Source: Streptomyces hygroscopicus subsp. hygroscopicus (GTDB lineage: Bacteria; Actinomycetota; Actinomycetes; Streptomycetales; Streptomycetaceae). Taken from it: 64,000 bases of DNA. The position numbers and the translations under genes are program-made. The notes beneath the pieces were generated by a model, which worked only from the letters and a program-made list of their open reading frames with translations, was not told the DNA's origin and ran no database searches. This document shows, piece by piece, positions 53,797-62,193 of this stretch. The stretch covers positions 1 through 64,000 of the forward strand of contig NZ_BBOX01000107.1 in the NCBI RefSeq assembly GCF_001553455.1. The letters are read 5' to 3'. Position 1 is the stretch's first letter; the number at the start of each line of letters is the position of its first letter.

Positions 53797-55134
53797 ATGG
53801 TGGAGCCGACGGACGAACTGGTCCTGCGCGACGCGCAGTTGCGCGACCACCCGGATCCGGTCCACATCCTGGTTCGCGGCGGGCGGTTCGCCCGCATCGG
53901 CCCGGAGGCCGATACAGCGGCGGCGCGCTCCCTCGATCTGGCCGGCCGTCTGGTGATCCCGCCCTTGGTCGACGCCCACATGCACCTGGACTCCGCGCTC
54001 ACCCTGGACCCGCGCCACCCCAACCGTTCGGGCACCTTATGGGAGGGCATCGACGTCTGGGCGGCGCGCAAGGCCACCCTGACCGGGCGGGAGGTCCACG
54101 CCAACGCCCGCGAGGTGCTGCGCTGGATGGTGGCGCACGGCACCCTGCACGTGCGGTGCCACGTCGACGTCTCCACCCCCGGGCTCGACGCGCTCCGGGC
54201 GCTGCTGGACCTGCGCGAGGAAGTGCGCGGCGTCTGCGACGTGCAGTTGGTGGCCTTCCCGCAGGACGGCCTGTACGGGGACGGGCTCGCTCAGGGCGCG
54301 GACCGGGTGGCGCGGGTCCGGGAGGCCATGGCGCTCGGCTGTGACGTGGTGGGCGGCATCCCGCACTACGAGCGCACCCCAGAGCTGGGACAGGCCCATG
54401 TGCGCACGCTGTTCGAGGTGGCGGAGGACTTCGACGCGGACATCGACATGCACTGCGACGAGACCGACGACCCCGACTCCCGGTACGCGGAGCTGGTGGC
54501 CCGTGAGACGGTCGCACGCGGCCGGCAGGGCCGCGTCGTGGTCAGCCACTGCACGGCGATGGCGGGCTACGAGCCGGCGGTGCTGGCCCGTACCGCGGCG
54601 CTGCTGGCCGACGCCGGGGTGGGCGTGGTGGCCAACCCCTTCGTGAACGTGGTGCTCCAGGGCCGCGGCGACGCGCCCCCCGTACGGCGTGGCATGGCGC
54701 CCATCGGTCCGCTGCTGGACGCGGGCGTGACGGTGGGTCTCGGCCAGGACTCGGTCATGGACCCCTGGCTGCCGCTGGGCACCGGCGATCTGCTGGCGGT
54801 CGCCCAGCTCGGCGCGCTGCTCGGCCACCGCACCGGACACGACCAGCTGCGGGAGGTGGTCTCGCTGGTCACGGACAGCGGGGCGCGGCTGCTGCGGCTC
54901 GGCGACCGGTACGGCATCAGGGAAGGCGCGCCGGCGGACTTCGTGGTGCTGGACGCCGCCGACCCCATCGAGGCGCTGCGGCTCCTCCCGGCCCGGCTGC
55001 ACGTCTTCCGCGGTGGCCGGGAGGTTGCCCGCTCCCAGCCGTCCCGGTCGGAGCTGACCGGGGACTTCGCCGCGGGCGCGGTCGACTTCGGCCGTCAGCC
55101 GGCCGCGGTCCGGGAGGCCGCCACCGAAGCGTGA
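53797..55134 (+). CDS. Cytosine deaminase-like amidohydrolase (CodA family)
   Basis: 445 residues. Metal-binding residues match CodA: H61 and H63 (DAHMHLD), H219 (DMHCDE) with E222, H251 (SHCTAM), and D318. Q156 in VAFPQ also matches. The stretch GQDSVMDPWLPLGT aligns with GHDDVFDPWYPLGT of E. coli CodA, so the residue after the metal Asp is Ser319 in place of CodA Asp314, a position known to affect the size of the substrate pocket. ATG at 53797; a GTG at 53800 has better spacing from ggagg. Its 3' end overlaps the tenA-like gene by 40 nt on the other strand. Confidence 0.88.
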   Translation: MVEPTDELVLRDAQLRDHPDPVHILVRGGRFARIGPEADTAAARSLDLAGRLVIPPLVDAHMHLDSALTLDPRHPNRSGTLWEGIDVWAARKATLTGREVHANAREVLRWMVAHGTLHVRCHVDVSTPGLDALRALLDLREEVRGVCDVQLVAFPQDGLYGDGLAQGADRVARVREAMALGCDVVGGIPHYERTPELGQAHVRTLFEVAEDFDADIDMHCDETDDPDSRYAELVARETVARGRQGRVVVSHCTAMAGYEPAVLARTAALLADAGVGVVANPFVNVVLQGRGDAPPVRRGMAPIGPLLDAGVTVGLGQDSVMDPWLPLGTGDLLAVAQLGALLGHRTGHDQLREVVSLVTDSGARLLRLGDRYGIREGAPADFVVLDAADPIEALRLLPARLHVFRGGREVARSQPSRSELTGDFAAGAVDFGRQPAAVREAATEA

Positions 55135-55820
55135 GCCGCACCGCCCCCCGGCCAGGCACCCTCCAGGGTCCATGCCGCGTCGAAGACCCGCACCTGGTGT
55201 TCGAGGCTGCGCCGGTACAGCCGTAGCAGTGCCTCCCGGTCTGCCTCGTCGCCGGGCGCCGCGGCCTCCTCCACCACGGCCGCGTGCGCGGCGCACATCT
55301 CGGTCCGGGTACGCCGCACGTACATGTCGGCCCAGCGCCGGTACGCGGGGGGACCGGGGATCTCCACCCCGCGGAACCGCTCGCCGATCACCTCGGTGAA
55401 CAGCGAGCACGGGTAGACACTCACCGCGATCTGCGGGAACGTCCCCTCGTAGGCCACCCGCACCAGGTGGTTGACGTACCCCTCGCGCGCCGGTGAGCAG
55501 GTCCAGCGGTCGTGCGGAGTGTCGTCGGGGTAGCCCAGCTCGGCCACCAAGGCGCGTTTCTCGCCCAGTTCGCTGACCGTGGACAGGTCGTCGAGCACAT
55601 GCGCGGCGGCCTTCGCCCACGGGTGGCCGACCGGTGCCTTGGCGATGCCGAGCGCGAGCGCGCGATTGAATTCGGCGACGTGCGGGCCGTCATCGAGCTG
55701 GAAGAACACGAACTGCTCGGTGCCGAGGCGGCCCGCGGCCATCGCTTCGATCCAGGGGTGGTGGCGGTAGGCGTCCCAGACATCCGCGCACCGGGTCCGG
55801 CAGTCGTCGAGAAAGGTCAC
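55095..55820 (-). CDS. tenA: TenA-like aminohydrolase / thiaminase II family
   Basis: 241 residues. All-helical TenA fold with N-terminal WIEAMAAGRLGTEQFVFFQLDDGP; Asp43/Asp44 sit at the position of the substrate-binding Asp of TenA, and Cys138 (YPCSLF) sits at the catalytic Cys of the TenA_C class. TenA breaks down thiamine or salvages aminopyrimidines. It is the last gene of the minus-strand cluster and overlaps the oxidase gene by 4 nt (GTGA). Confidence 0.88.
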   Translation of the reverse strand: MTFLDDCRTRCADVWDAYRHHPWIEAMAAGRLGTEQFVFFQLDDGPHVAEFNRALALGIAKAPVGHPWAKAAAHVLDDLSTVSELGEKRALVAELGYPDDTPHDRWTCSPAREGYVNHLVRVAYEGTFPQIAVSVYPCSLFTEVIGERFRGVEIPGPPAYRRWADMYVRRTRTEMCAAHAAVVEEAAAPGDEADREALLRLYRRSLEHQVRVFDAAWTLEGAWPGGGAAHASVAASRTAAG

Positions 55821-56950
55821 GTGCTGCTCCCTTCGCGGCGCGCTCCGGCGCCGTCGTCACTGCTCCATCGGCCGAAGGCGAACGGCGTGCGCGAGGATGT
55901 CTCCTGACGGCCCGTCATCGCTTCGGCCGCGCCCTCGGTGATCAGGTCGGCGACCAGCTCGGCGGAGCCCGGCCCGGCGATGAACCCCTCCCCGGCATGC
56001 CCGAAGCAGCCGTACAGGCCGGGCTCGACGCGGTCGGCCACCGGCAGCCGGTCGGGCAGGCACGGGCGTACTCCGGAACGCTGGGCCACCACACGCAGCG
56101 CCCCCGCCGCGGGCACCAGACGCGCCGCCCGGCGCATGATCGCCTCCGGGAGCCCGGCCGGTCCGGGGTGTTCCGCCGGGTGCCAGGAACCGCCGACGAC
56201 CAGCTGCCCGGACGGCATCTGGTGCGCCAGCAGCGCCACCGAGCCGGGCCGCCCGATCACCGCCTCGGCCAGCACGTGGCGCAGCGCGAACGGAGCGGGT
56301 TCGGTGACCACGACGGTGCCGCGGACACCGGCCAGCGGCACCCGGTGGCCGAGCGGCGCCAGCAGGTCGCGGGTGCCGAGGCCGGCCGCCAGGAGCACGT
56401 ACGGCGAGTCAAACCGGGTGCCGTCGGGGCACCGCACCGACCATCCGGCGCCGTCCCGCGCCAGGCGGACCGCGCCGCACCCGGCGTTGATCACGGCACC
56501 GGCGCGGCGGGCGGCGGTGGCGAGGTGATCCAGGACCGCGGCCGGCTCCAGCCGCCGGCCCTCGGCCATCAGCCGCCCGGCCGCGAGGCCGTCCCCGAGG
56601 GCCGGCTCCGCTGCCCGCAGCGCCGCGCCGGTCAGCATCCGGCCCTCCTCGGCCGCCTGACGCATCGCCAGCTCGCCGGGGTCGTCGGCGGCCAGCACCA
56701 GGGTTCCGACGGGCTCCTCGTCCCACCACATGCCGGTCTGCCGGGACAACTCGGCATACAGCTTCAGGCTCCGCCGCCACAGGGGGGCGAGCACCGTCGC
56801 GGGCGGTACCAGCTCGCCCTGGGCGGCGTGCGAGGCGCCGCCGCCCACCGGACCGGCGTCGACCACCGTGACGGACGCGCCACGCCGGGCCAGCAGCCAC
56901 GCCGCGGACAGGCCGACGACACCCGCTCCGACCACCGTCACGTCGCTCAT
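55817..56950 (-). CDS. FAD-dependent amino acid oxidase, ThiO-like
   Basis: 377 residues. DAO family with the dinucleotide motif GAGVVG at residues 8-13 and an Ala/Gly-rich FAD site (GGGASHAAQGEL). C-terminal FGHAGEGFIAGPGSAELVADL is the FAD-ring segment. ThiO-type enzymes oxidise glycine to the imine used for the thiamine thiazole. The context (ThiD, TenA) points to thiamine-like chemistry, though another amine could be the substrate. It overlaps the ThiD-like gene by 4 nt. Confidence 0.85.
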   Translation of the reverse strand: MSDVTVVGAGVVGLSAAWLLARRGASVTVVDAGPVGGGASHAAQGELVPPATVLAPLWRRSLKLYAELSRQTGMWWDEEPVGTLVLAADDPGELAMRQAAEEGRMLTGAALRAAEPALGDGLAAGRLMAEGRRLEPAAVLDHLATAARRAGAVINAGCGAVRLARDGAGWSVRCPDGTRFDSPYVLLAAGLGTRDLLAPLGHRVPLAGVRGTVVVTEPAPFALRHVLAEAVIGRPGSVALLAHQMPSGQLVVGGSWHPAEHPGPAGLPEAIMRRAARLVPAAGALRVVAQRSGVRPCLPDRLPVADRVEPGLYGCFGHAGEGFIAGPGSAELVADLITEGAAEAMTGRQETSSRTPFAFGRWSSDDGAGARREGSST

Positions 56951-57873
56951 GCCGGTCTCCCCCGGTCCCCTCCGACGACGGCCGCGCCGACTGCCACGGC
57001 GGCGCCGGTGTCAGTGGCGGCGCCGGTGTCAGTGGCGGCGCCGGTGTCAGTGGCGGCGCCGGTGGCGGTTTCAGTGTCAGTGGCGGTGGCGGTCAGCAGG
57101 TCCACCGGGTGCCGGTCCCGCCCGATGTCCACGGCCCCGTTCGCCACCCCGGCCGCGACCGCCCGGTGGGCCAGTTCAGCGGCCCGGGGCAGCGGGACGC
57201 CGCGCGCCAGGAACGCGGTGAGCAGTGCCGAGTGGGCGCACCCCGCGCCGTGTTCGCACCCGGTGGCGTGGCGTGGCCCGGGCACGGCCCGGTGGCGTCG
57301 GCCGTCGAACAGCCAGTCGCCGCCGCCGGGGACGTCCGTGATGACCACGGCGCGGGCCCCCCGGCGGACCAGCGCCCCGGCCAGCACCGCCGGGTCCGTC
57401 TCGTCGGTGAGGCCGGTCAGCCGACGCGCCTCGGCGAAGTTGGGGGTGGTCACCGCCGCCATCGGCAGCAGCCGCTCGCAGAGGGCGTCGACGGCATCGT
57501 TGCCGCCGCTCAGGCCCGAGCCGGCCGCCGTGACGAGCACCGGGTCGACGACGAGCGGCGCGGACATCCCGGCCAGCCGGTCGGCGACCAGATGCATCAG
57601 CGCCGCACTCCAGGTGGTGCCGACCTTGACGCCGTCCGCTCCGATGTCGGTCAGCACCGTGTCGAGCTGGGCGGCGACCAGGTCCAGGTCGACCGGGGCG
57701 CTGGCGATGACCCCGGCGGGGCTCTGCGCGGTGACCCCCACCAGCACCGTGGCACCGTAGGCTCCGACCGAGGCGAACGCCTTCAGATCGCCCTGGATGC
57801 CCGCCCCGCCGCTGGAGTCGGAGGACCCGATGGTCAGGCAGCGGGTGCGGCGCGGCGGCCGGGGCGCGGTCAC
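56947..57873 (-). CDS. thiD: Hydroxymethylpyrimidine (phosphate) kinase, ThiD-like
   Basis: 308 residues. The N-terminus SDSSGGAGIQGDLKAF is the ThiD/PdxK substrate loop, VTAQSP follows, and the catalytic region is GCEHGAGCAHSALL. It would phosphorylate the CH2OH of HMP or an analogue. After the kinase domain (about residue 262) there is a repeat tail (GAATDT units) from 18-bp DNA repeats at 57001-57054; family members normally end before this. Joined by 4-nt overlaps to both neighbours. Confidence 0.88.
   Translation of the reverse strand: MTAPRPPRRTRCLTIGSSDSSGGAGIQGDLKAFASVGAYGATVLVGVTAQSPAGVIASAPVDLDLVAAQLDTVLTDIGADGVKVGTTWSAALMHLVADRLAGMSAPLVVDPVLVTAAGSGLSGGNDAVDALCERLLPMAAVTTPNFAEARRLTGLTDETDPAVLAGALVRRGARAVVITDVPGGGDWLFDGRRHRAVPGPRHATGCEHGAGCAHSALLTAFLARGVPLPRAAELAHRAVAAGVANGAVDIGRDRHPVDLLTATATDTETATGAATDTGAATDTGAATDTGAAVAVGAAVVGGDRGRPA
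57001..57066. repeat. 18-bp repeats in the 3' end of the ThiD-like gene
   Basis: The unit ggcgccggtgtcagtggc starts at 57001, 57019 and 57037, with a partial copy at 57055. The period is a multiple of 3 so the frame is kept and the protein gains three GAATDT units. Confidence 0.85.
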
Positions 57874-58394
57874 GGGTGGCCGGCCGTCGCGGGCGCCGCG
57901 GTACTGGCGGGCGGCAGCAGCGCGGCGACCTCCGCGGCCACCTGCTCGGGGAAGTCCGGGTCCGGGCGGTACTCGAGCAGCTTGACGGTGGACACCACGG
58001 TGAGCCCGGTGACGAGCGCCGCGTGCCGGGCTCCGGGCTCCAGCAGGATCACGGTGGGCCGGCCGAGCGCGGTGGCCCAGCCGAGTTCCACGTGCGTGCC
58101 CGGCGAGGCGGGGTCACCGGGGAAGGCGACGAACACGTCGCACTCGCGCATCCACGCGAAGTCGCGGCGGGTGCACTCGACGTCGGAGACCTCGTTCAGC
58201 CCCCAGCCCTCGGTGCGGTGCGCGTTGAGCACGCGCCATCCGCGAGCCGCGAAGGCGTCGGCGAGGGACTCGTAGCGGTGCCGCGCGGCCTCGGGCACGG
58301 CGCCGGTGGCCGGGTCGACCAGGGCCTTGAAGGGGCCGCCGAGGAACACGGTGGCCATCCCTCCGACCGGGGCGGGGGAGTCAGCGAGCGGCAT
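57870..58394 (-). CDS. Nucleoside 2-deoxyribosyltransferase-fold N-glycosidase, MilB-like
   Basis: 174 residues. Start FLGGPF, then CDVFVAFPGDPASPGTHVELGWATALGRPTVILLEP: the E in HVELGWA is the family's catalytic Glu. MilB and BlsM of mildiomycin and blasticidin pathways, of the same fold, cut (hydroxymethyl-)CMP to the free base. The ATG at 58394 has ggagg 6 nt upstream and overlaps the synthase gene by 14 nt; the later ATG at 58358 is too close to its GGAGG. Follows directly after the TS-fold gene, as milA-milB. Confidence 0.83.
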   Translation of the reverse strand: MPLADSPAPVGGMATVFLGGPFKALVDPATGAVPEAARHRYESLADAFAARGWRVLNAHRTEGWGLNEVSDVECTRRDFAWMRECDVFVAFPGDPASPGTHVELGWATALGRPTVILLEPGARHAALVTGLTVVSTVKLLEYRPDPDFPEQVAAEVAALLPPASTAAPATAGHP

Positions 58395-59415
58395 CGGACA
58401 CCTCCATCGGGTGGTGGGGCGCGGCGAGGGCGGGGAAACGCGTGACCATCAGGTGCCGGTACAGCGGGGACAGCCGGTCCACCAGCCCGTCGTCCGGCCC
58501 GGGGTCGTCCGGCCCGGGTCCGTGCCGGACCCGTCGGTAGAGCTCGAAGAGCGCCACGACCTGGGACCAGTACCCGGGCAGGCCGAGCGCGTCCAGCCGG
58601 TCCGGGTCCAGGCGGAGGGCGTCGGTGCGCAGCTGTTCCTCGATCCGGAGCACGTCCGTGAGGTACGGGCGGTTGTCCCCCTCGGGCAGCGGGTCCATGG
58701 CGTCCGCCGGCAGTCCGGCGGGCAGTGGCGCGTCCACCAGCCGGCGGGCCGCCGGCAGATCCGGCTGGTACAGGTGGAGCGAGCCGGCCACGTGGGTGTA
58801 GCCGCCGAGTTCCGCCCCGAGCTGGCGGGCCATCATCTCCTGGAGGAAGGTGAAGGAGAACACGTCGCTGACCATGCCGCGGTAGACGTCGTTGGCCCGC
58901 ATGTAGCCGACCATGTGCAGACGGCCCTCGCGCAGCAGGAACTGCAGGCACAGGGTGCAGGCGACGTCCGGGTTGTCCGTCACGTGCAGCTCCTCCGGGC
59001 GGAGGATCTGGATGACGGCCCGCTTGCTGTCCGGGTCCTGGCGGAGGGTGTCGACGACGGTGGCCCACTGGTCGAGGCTCCGCGCGCCGTACCGGAAGAT
59101 CCGCGGCCCGTAGGCGGTGCCGGTCAGACACCGGCCGTCGGCGGAGTAACGGGCGACGCTGGGCGCGTAGTACGCCAGGTAGTCGAGGTCGTCGCGGCCG
59201 GCCAGGTACCACAGCGCCTCGGCGAAGTTGAACACGACGTTCGTGCGGCGGGCCGGGTGGGTGATCAGGCGGCGTCGCGGGTCGTCGAGGAGGAAGGACA
59301 CGCCCAGCCGCTCCTGGCTGGCGAAGCCCCGTGGCGCGTTGTGGAACTGGGGATCGTGCAGCAGGTCGGCCACGTGGTGCAGGTAAGCGGCCTGGAAGCC
59401 GGGGAAGGTGGTCAC
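58381..59415 (-). CDS. Thymidylate-synthase-fold CMP hydroxymethylase, MilA-like
   Basis: 344 residues. Catalytic Cys153 and Gln158 (ACTLCLQF) align with PCHAFYQF of ThyA; Arg173 in MRANDVYRG with the phosphate-binding Arg; H214 and Y216 (GSLHLY) with DAHIY. The residue at the place of ThyA Asn177 is Asp184 (GMVSDVFS). In T4 dCMP hydroxymethylase that Asn-to-Asp change gives preference for cytosine. So it likely adds a hydroxymethyl group to C5 of CMP using methylene-tetrahydrofolate. GTG at 59415 overlaps the phosphorylase stop by 4 nt. Confidence 0.85.
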   Translation of the reverse strand: MTTFPGFQAAYLHHVADLLHDPQFHNAPRGFASQERLGVSFLLDDPRRRLITHPARRTNVVFNFAEALWYLAGRDDLDYLAYYAPSVARYSADGRCLTGTAYGPRIFRYGARSLDQWATVVDTLRQDPDSKRAVIQILRPEELHVTDNPDVACTLCLQFLLREGRLHMVGYMRANDVYRGMVSDVFSFTFLQEMMARQLGAELGGYTHVAGSLHLYQPDLPAARRLVDAPLPAGLPADAMDPLPEGDNRPYLTDVLRIEEQLRTDALRLDPDRLDALGLPGYWSQVVALFELYRRVRHGPGPDDPGPDDGLVDRLSPLYRHLMVTRFPALAAPHHPMEVSDAAR

Positions 59416-60242
59416 AGCAGGTCCTCCGGGAAGGAGGCGAACATGTCCTTGTGCCGGCCCTTGGCCACCTGGGCGCAGGCGCAGTCCTCCGGTCCGTCCG
59501 CGCCCCGGGTGGCGAGACCGGCCTCGATGATCTCTTCGAACTGCCGCCGGCCGTCGGCGATGGCCTGGCGGGAGCGCGCCCGGAAGACCTCCGGGTCGGT
59601 CTCGGTCTCGTTCTTCATGTCGTGGTACGAGTCGATGGCCACGGCGATGGCGGCGTAGTGCCGGTGGCGCTGGCGCGCGAGGGTGAACTCCGGGTCCATG
59701 GTCTGACCGACCAGGCGGGCGCCGAGCCGCTCCATCAGCTCCAGTTCGGCCAGCGTCTCGATCCTGGCGAACCCGTAGAAGCTGAAGTACACCCCGCTCT
59801 GGTGGACCCGGATGCCGGCTTCGTCGGCACCGCGGATCAGCAGCCGCCGCAGGACCGGGCAGAACGACGGGATGACGTGGGCGTTGGAGAACCGGCCGGA
59901 CAGCGGCGGCAGGCTGGCCCGCGGCCCGGCCAGGCTCACCAGGTCATGGGGGATGATCAGATCGCCGCCGCGGACCTCCTTGTCCACGCCGCCGACCACG
60001 AACGTGCCGATGATGTGGTCGACCCCGAGCGCGTCGAACGCGCTCTGGTTGGCCTCGTAGGGGATCTCCCAGCTCGGCGTGCGCTGCCCGGGGAACCGGC
60101 CGTACAGAAAGTGCGTCTCGGTGCCGTGCACATCACCGCTGAAGATCCGGTCCACCGGCCCGTACGGTGTGACCAGCCGGGTGCGCTGGATGCCCTCGCC
60201 GCGGATGAGCCGCTCGGCGCGCAGTACCACTCCCAGTTTCAT
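59412..60242 (-). CDS. MTAP/PNP-family nucleoside phosphorylase
   Basis: 276 residues. Beginning MKLGVVLRAERLIRG, then SWEIPYEANQSAFDALGVDHIIGTFVVGG and a later VGQTMDPEFTLAR, similar to methylthioadenosine/purine phosphorylases (MxxxPE-type purine site). It would split a nucleoside with phosphate. Next to a radical SAM gene it could recycle 5'-deoxyadenosine, or process the pyrimidine pathway's sugar. The end is Cys/Lys-rich (CACAQVAKGRHKDM). ATG overlaps the next gene by 4 nt. Confidence 0.82.
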   Translation of the reverse strand: MKLGVVLRAERLIRGEGIQRTRLVTPYGPVDRIFSGDVHGTETHFLYGRFPGQRTPSWEIPYEANQSAFDALGVDHIIGTFVVGGVDKEVRGGDLIIPHDLVSLAGPRASLPPLSGRFSNAHVIPSFCPVLRRLLIRGADEAGIRVHQSGVYFSFYGFARIETLAELELMERLGARLVGQTMDPEFTLARQRHRHYAAIAVAIDSYHDMKNETETDPEVFRARSRQAIADGRRQFEEIIEAGLATRGADGPEDCACAQVAKGRHKDMFASFPEDLL

Positions 60243-61228
60243 ATCGCCGTCCCCGCAAGGCCCACGCGCTCGCGTACAAAGGTCAGGAAGTCGTCCACCC
60301 ATCCGCTCACCGGATGGCTGAAGCGGTGGAACCGCAACGAGCCCACCAGGGAGGACAGGACGCGGTCGGTGAGGGCCGGGGTCGGCGCGCCGAGCGCCTC
60401 CACCAGCCCCAGGCGACGCCGGTCGGCGGTGGTCTCCAGATAGCGGCGCAGTACGTCGGCCGCCTCCCGGCCGGACAGCTCCTCGTGGCGGATCGGCTCG
60501 TCGGGCCGGCACACCAGCTCCACGACCGCGTGCGCCGGGGCGGTGGCCCGCACCGCCCCGCCGAGCGCGGTCAGCCCGCCCGGGAACAGGAAGGCCTTGC
60601 TCGGGCGCTTGGCGGGGTGCGGCTGGGCGGCGGCGAGCAGCTCGGCCGGGCGCAGCAGCGGGCGGTGCTCGCCGAGCGAGGAGGTGCGCACGCCCATCGA
60701 CCGCGGCCCGCCCACCATCTGCCAGTCGACGCCGGTCTCCTGGAGCAGCACGTCGTCGTTGGAGACCAGGGCGGCGGATCCGGAGCGGACCAGCGACATG
60801 GCGGCGGTGGTCTTGCCCGCCCACTTGTCACCGACGAGCATCAGCCCCACTCCCCTCGCGTCCACACCCGCGCCGTGCAGGGGCACCGCCCCCGCCGCGA
60901 TGGCCAGTGTGCGCACGATGGTGCGGGTGTACCGCAGGCCGAAGACCGGCAGCCACCGCGGCGCGGGGCAGGTCACCGTGAGGGTGCGGGCAGCCGCGTC
61001 GAACTCGACCCGGTGGTCGGGCTCCGAGTCGTCGGCCGGCTCACGCCCGGCGTGGTCACCGGCCAGCACCAGGGTCAACCGCCAGACCTGGCCCTCTGGT
61101 TCGGCCACCGGCTGGTAGAAGGGAGCCGTCACCTGCCGCAGCCTCGCGATGGCGTCGGCCTCGCCGCTTACGGCGAAGGTGATGCCGACGTGCGGGACGG
61201 CAAGCAGGTCGTACGGTGGTGCAGTCAT
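60239..61228 (-). CDS. HPr-kinase-like P-loop protein
   Basis: 329 residues. The P-loop GDKWAGKT is at 133-140, preceded by PLHGAGVDARGVGLMLV, and followed by ALVSNDD (156-159) as the Walker B-like segment: the HprK serine kinase fold. The N-terminal 110 residues are a separate beta-rich part. HprK homologues in biosynthetic clusters phosphorylate peptides or small molecules. Substrate here unknown. Overlaps both neighbours by 4 nt. Confidence 0.8.
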   Translation of the reverse strand: MTAPPYDLLAVPHVGITFAVSGEADAIARLRQVTAPFYQPVAEPEGQVWRLTLVLAGDHAGREPADDSEPDHRVEFDAAARTLTVTCPAPRWLPVFGLRYTRTIVRTLAIAAGAVPLHGAGVDARGVGLMLVGDKWAGKTTAAMSLVRSGSAALVSNDDVLLQETGVDWQMVGGPRSMGVRTSSLGEHRPLLRPAELLAAAQPHPAKRPSKAFLFPGGLTALGGAVRATAPAHAVVELVCRPDEPIRHEELSGREAADVLRRYLETTADRRRLGLVEALGAPTPALTDRVLSSLVGSLRFHRFSHPVSGWVDDFLTFVRERVGLAGTAI

Positions 61229-62193
61229 GTCAGTGCCTCGAGAATCTTTCGTCCCTCTGCCTCGAACCGCGTGTCGTGTGTCCGGTGTGCAGTGGTGAGG
61301 GTGGTAACCGCGCAGGCCAGCCGCGCGTAGTCGAGTTGGATACGGTCTGGGGGGCCGGGGTCGTGTGCCCGGGCCCTCCGGTAGGCGGCGGTGAAGATGC
61401 CGTGGCCCCCGGGTATGGCGGCCAGTTCCCGGTCCCAGATCCGTTGCAGGTCGTGCTCGGCCGGTCCGTATCCGGCGCGTTCGAAGTCGAACACCACCGG
61501 ACGGCCGGCGTGGTTCCGGGCGGTGTTGCGCAGGGAGAAGTCGCCGTGCAGCAACACGGTCGGGTACCGGCCGGCCGCCTGGTCCGCATCGCGTACCAGG
61601 GCGGTGGCCTCCGGCCCGGTCAGTCTGCCCCGCACCTCGGCGAACAGGTCGGGGGCCTGCCGGGCCAGCGCTTCGATCAGCTTCCCGAACGGCTCCTCCC
61701 CCACCTCGGTGACAGGCAGGGCGGTGGTCCCTTGCCCGCCTCCGGTCGGCCGGGGCGCCGGGCCGTCGGCGCCCGGCCCCGGCGGATCGGTGTCGTGGAC
61801 GGCCGCCAGCAGCCGGCCGGCCTCGGCGGCGGACTCCGGCCGCGCGGGCAGCGGCGTGAGCGACTGCCAGCGGAATACCGCGTACTCCCCGAGGCCGTCG
61901 GCATGGCCGCCGGCCAGCAGACGGGGAGCGAGGCCGGGGGCGAGGGAACCGGCGACCAGCCGGTCGGCCGCGGCCCGCTCCGGACGGGCATAGAGCTTGA
62001 CGAACACCTCCTCACCTCGCAGCCCGCCGCGGAACCAGGCGTTGCTCGAGCGTTCCTTGAACGAACGGGCCGGCACCTGGCGCAGCCCCGTGGCGCCGCA
62101 GGCGGCGGACAGCCGGTCGGCGACGTGCCCGGGCAGGCCGCCGACCAGGCTCCCGTCGAGCAGGCCGCCGCCCTGCGGCGTCACGACCGTCAA
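61225..62193 (-). CDS. APH-fold phosphotransferase
   Basis: 322 residues from a TTG at 62193, which gives the same 4-nt overlap (TTGA) as other junctions here; a GTG at 62217 is the alternative (330 residues, 28-nt overlap). Catalytic loop LLHGDFSLRN and metal site VFDFERAGYG mark an aminoglycoside-phosphotransferase fold. It would phosphorylate a hydroxyl of an intermediate or give self-protection by phosphorylating the product. Confidence 0.82.
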   Translation of the reverse strand: MTVVTPQGGGLLDGSLVGGLPGHVADRLSAACGATGLRQVPARSFKERSSNAWFRGGLRGEEVFVKLYARPERAAADRLVAGSLAPGLAPRLLAGGHADGLGEYAVFRWQSLTPLPARPESAAEAGRLLAAVHDTDPPGPGADGPAPRPTGGGQGTTALPVTEVGEEPFGKLIEALARQAPDLFAEVRGRLTGPEATALVRDADQAAGRYPTVLLHGDFSLRNTARNHAGRPVVFDFERAGYGPAEHDLQRIWDRELAAIPGGHGIFTAAYRRARAHDPGPPDRIQLDYARLACAVTTLTTAHRTHDTRFEAEGRKILEALT

